NCBI GenBank assembly: GCA_030621975.1
Contig: JAUXGQ010000058.1
Coordinates: 1-7,802, forward strand
Direction: 5' to 3'
Length of the DNA stretch: 7,802 nt
From: Gammaproteobacteria bacterium
GTDB taxonomy: Bacteria; Pseudomonadota; Gammaproteobacteria; Chromatiales; Chromatiaceae
Below, piece by piece: positions 7,021 to 7,802 of this stretch. Below the pieces are notes generated by a model. That model was not told the origin of the DNA and did not search any database. It was given only the letters and a program-made list of their open reading frames with translations. Position 1 is the first letter of the stretch. Each line of letters starts with the position of its first letter. A program made the position numbers and the translations under genes.

Positions 7021-7227
7021 AAACATTAACCTACCCCTTGGTTCTGGAATAGGACGTCCAACATCTTTTGCTGTATCTAGCCATTCTTGAATTATTACTT
7101 CTACATTAGATACTGCTTCCTGATATGTTTTTCCATCTGCCATACAGCCAGGAAGTTCCGGTACTTCTACCACAAAAGAATCATCCTCTTTGCTCCAGTA
7201 TATGATTATTTCATACTTAGTCGACAT
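7015..7227 (-). CDS. hicB: HicB-family antitoxin (short form)
   Basis: This is a 70-residue HicB-type protein with the partial RNase-H-like fold: YEIIIYWSKEDDSFVVEVPE, LPGCMADGKTYQEAV and a helix ending in IIQEWLDTAKDVGRPIPEPR. The sequence LPGC..DG.T..EA is the family hallmark. It would bind and neutralise HicA. The usual C-terminal DNA-binding domain is absent, so this is the short form. I chose the ATG at 7227 because AGGTGA lies five bases before it; an in-frame GTG nine bases earlier (7236) sits inside that ribosome site. The gene overlaps the end of hicA by 11 bases, implying coupled translation. Its TAA stop lies in the core box of the following attC, so hicAB is one cassette. Confidence 0.9.
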   Translation of the reverse strand: MSTKYEIIIYWSKEDDSFVVEVPELPGCMADGKTYQEAVSNVEVIIQEWLDTAKDVGRPIPEPRGRLMFA

Positions 7228-7477
7228 CTTGGTCACCTAGATGATATTTAATGATGATGTTTCTAACTTGCTTTACCTGATATGGTTTGGCCTTTGACCC
7301 TACCGCTTGTACATTTATGATTTCATCAACACCTGATCTTGTGAAAATATGGTGATCTCCTTTTATTCTTTCGGCAAATCCTAGTCGCGAGACAAGTTTG
7401 CACAGTGGCTTGAATTCAATGTTTGTATCTGATGTGCCACTAAGAATGCGTTCGCGAAGCTTTTCAAGTTTTCCCAT
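7217..7477 (-). CDS. hicA: HicA-family toxin (mRNA interferase)
   Basis: This is an 86-residue protein with the HicA double-stranded-RNA-binding-like fold. The helix CKLVSRLGFAERIKGDHHIF (26-45) carries the conserved His pair (His42/His43) of the G-S/D-H-H-I-F motif, and I44 onward forms the beta strands up to INVQAV. A further stretch, AKPYQVKQVRNIIIKYHLGD, ends the domain. HicA cleaves mRNA until bound by HicB. The N-terminal extension of about 20 residues (KLEKLRERILSGTSDTNIEF) is longer than in minimal HicA proteins but is known in a common subgroup. The ATG at 7477 lacks a strong ribosome site. Only half an attC-like sequence is seen just upstream, so the 5' border of this cassette is unclear. 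Confidence 0.9.
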   Translation of the reverse strand: MGKLEKLRERILSGTSDTNIEFKPLCKLVSRLGFAERIKGDHHIFTRSGVDEIINVQAVGSKAKPYQVKQVRNIIIKYHLGDQDVD

Positions 7478-7505
7478 TGATGCATTTCTCTACGCGTTTT
7501 TTTCT

Positions 7506-7530
7506 GTCCGCTGGATGGGCATTGTTATGC
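7506..7530 (-). repeat. Half attC-like site upstream of hicA
   Basis: On the minus strand, GCATAAC (7530-7524) is followed by AATGCCCATCCAGCGGAC, which looks like the first core box and first inner arm of an attC. The AGCGGAC end is shared with the intact site at 6934-7020. No matching second arm or GTTATGC-like box is found before hicA starts at 7477. I read it as a truncated or decayed site. Confidence 0.45.
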
Positions 7531-7537
7531 ACATTCT

Positions 7538-7747
7538 CTATTTAATTTGATACACCACGTTTTTTGTTACAGGTTCTTGATTCAGGCCTGTAGTGAGTAA
7601 CGGAAATAGATCTGGCCGAGGTAGTGCATACCAAACACCCCCCTTCCTCGCAACGAACGTTCTATTCATTGATTGGAATTCTGGGGACAGTATACTCATC
7701 TCAGGAGATCCAAGTTTGGGGCGGCGACCCGGTGCCATCCTGGCCAT
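7538..7747 (-). CDS. Doubtful small ORF, possibly remnant of a REP/IS200-type transposase unit
   Basis: The ORF has 69 residues from an ATG (7747) with a good ribosome site, AAGGAG (7760-7755), seven bases upstream. It starts MARMAPGRRPKLGSPEMSIL and ends VTKNVVYQIK, with its TAG seven bases before the half attC. The opening MARMA resembles the first residues of REP-associated tyrosine transposases, and APGRRPK resembles their basic C-terminal tail. This suggests, as an inference, an internally deleted copy. It contains no recognisable catalytic motif. It could equally be a cassette ORF of unknown function or non-coding. An in-frame start further upstream (7792) is possible. Confidence 0.25.
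   Translation of the reverse strand: MARMAPGRRPKLGSPEMSILSPEFQSMNRTFVARKGGVWYALPRPDLFPLLTTGLNQEPVTKNVVYQIK
7675..7696. mobile_element. Possible transposon-end motif (GAATTCTGGGGACAGTATAC)
   Basis: The motif around 7676-7695 contains GGGGACAGTATACT. From memory, I associate very similar strings with the flanks of REP/IS200-like transposase genes in many proteobacteria. It lies inside the doubtful ORF, next to the truncated-looking transposase start. No second copy or direct repeat was found in the window, so this is a weak call. Apart from this, 7538-7802 holds nothing I can name. Confidence 0.3.
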
Positions 7748-7802
7748 GAGCATGCTCCTTGCTGTTGTACTGTGAGTATATTTTAAAAGCATTTACGAGT
7801 TA

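Noticed and set aside
7228..7236. GTG start of hicB nine bases earlier
   Set aside because: It lies within the AGGTGA ribosome site that serves the ATG at 7227.
1..7802. CRISPR array, tRNA or rRNA genes
   Set aside because: No regularly spaced repeats and no cloverleaf-like or ribosomal RNA sequence were seen. The only repeats are the attC-like sites and local palindromes.

Overview
The window looks like chromosomal DNA of a gammaproteobacterium, probably an uncultured or little-studied one. The left part carries a cell-division ATPase gene (zapE) and three consecutive genes for arginine breakdown by the arginine succinyltransferase (AST) pathway. These are typical gammaproteobacterial genes, GC-rich and tightly packed. 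The right part (from about 6360) is clearly more AT-rich, lies on the opposite strand, and is built from small toxin-antitoxin-like gene pairs separated by recombination-site-like hairpins.

Layout. Positions 1-675 (+) hold the 3' part of zapE. Positions 790-1692 (+) encode a stand-alone DUF4338 (DruA-like) protein, probably a single-gene insertion. Positions 1751-5617 (+) hold astA, astD and astB, almost without gaps; astD and astB overlap by 4 bases. Together they convert arginine to succinylarginine (AstA), succinylarginine to succinylornithine (AstB), and succinylglutamate semialdehyde to succinylglutamate (AstD). The transaminase AstC and the desuccinylase AstE needed to complete the pathway are not in the window. 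Positions 5629-6249 (-) converge on astB and hold a frame-shifted remnant whose C-terminal part resembles the cytoplasmic tail (DUF4129-like) of a transglutaminase-type membrane protein.

Positions 6363-7530 (-) have the organisation of an integron gene-cassette array. There are two promoterless-looking cassettes in one orientation: hicA-hicB, then a DUF4258 toxin-like gene with a small antitoxin-like gene. Each is followed immediately by an attC-like inverted repeat. The site after hicB (6934-7020) is convincing: it has inverse and complementary core boxes, paired inner arms, and two unpaired bases on the same arm, and the hicB stop codon lies inside its core box. The site after the second cassette (6363-6431) is degenerate, and upstream of hicA only half a site (7506-7530) is visible. 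No integrase is in the window. Given the cassette orientation it would lie to the right, unless this is an integrase-less attC cluster. Toxin-antitoxin cassettes are typical stabilisers of large sedentary arrays.

The far right (7538-7802) holds a doubtful small ORF and a motif resembling the end of a REP/IS200-type transposase unit. No tRNA, rRNA or CRISPR was seen.
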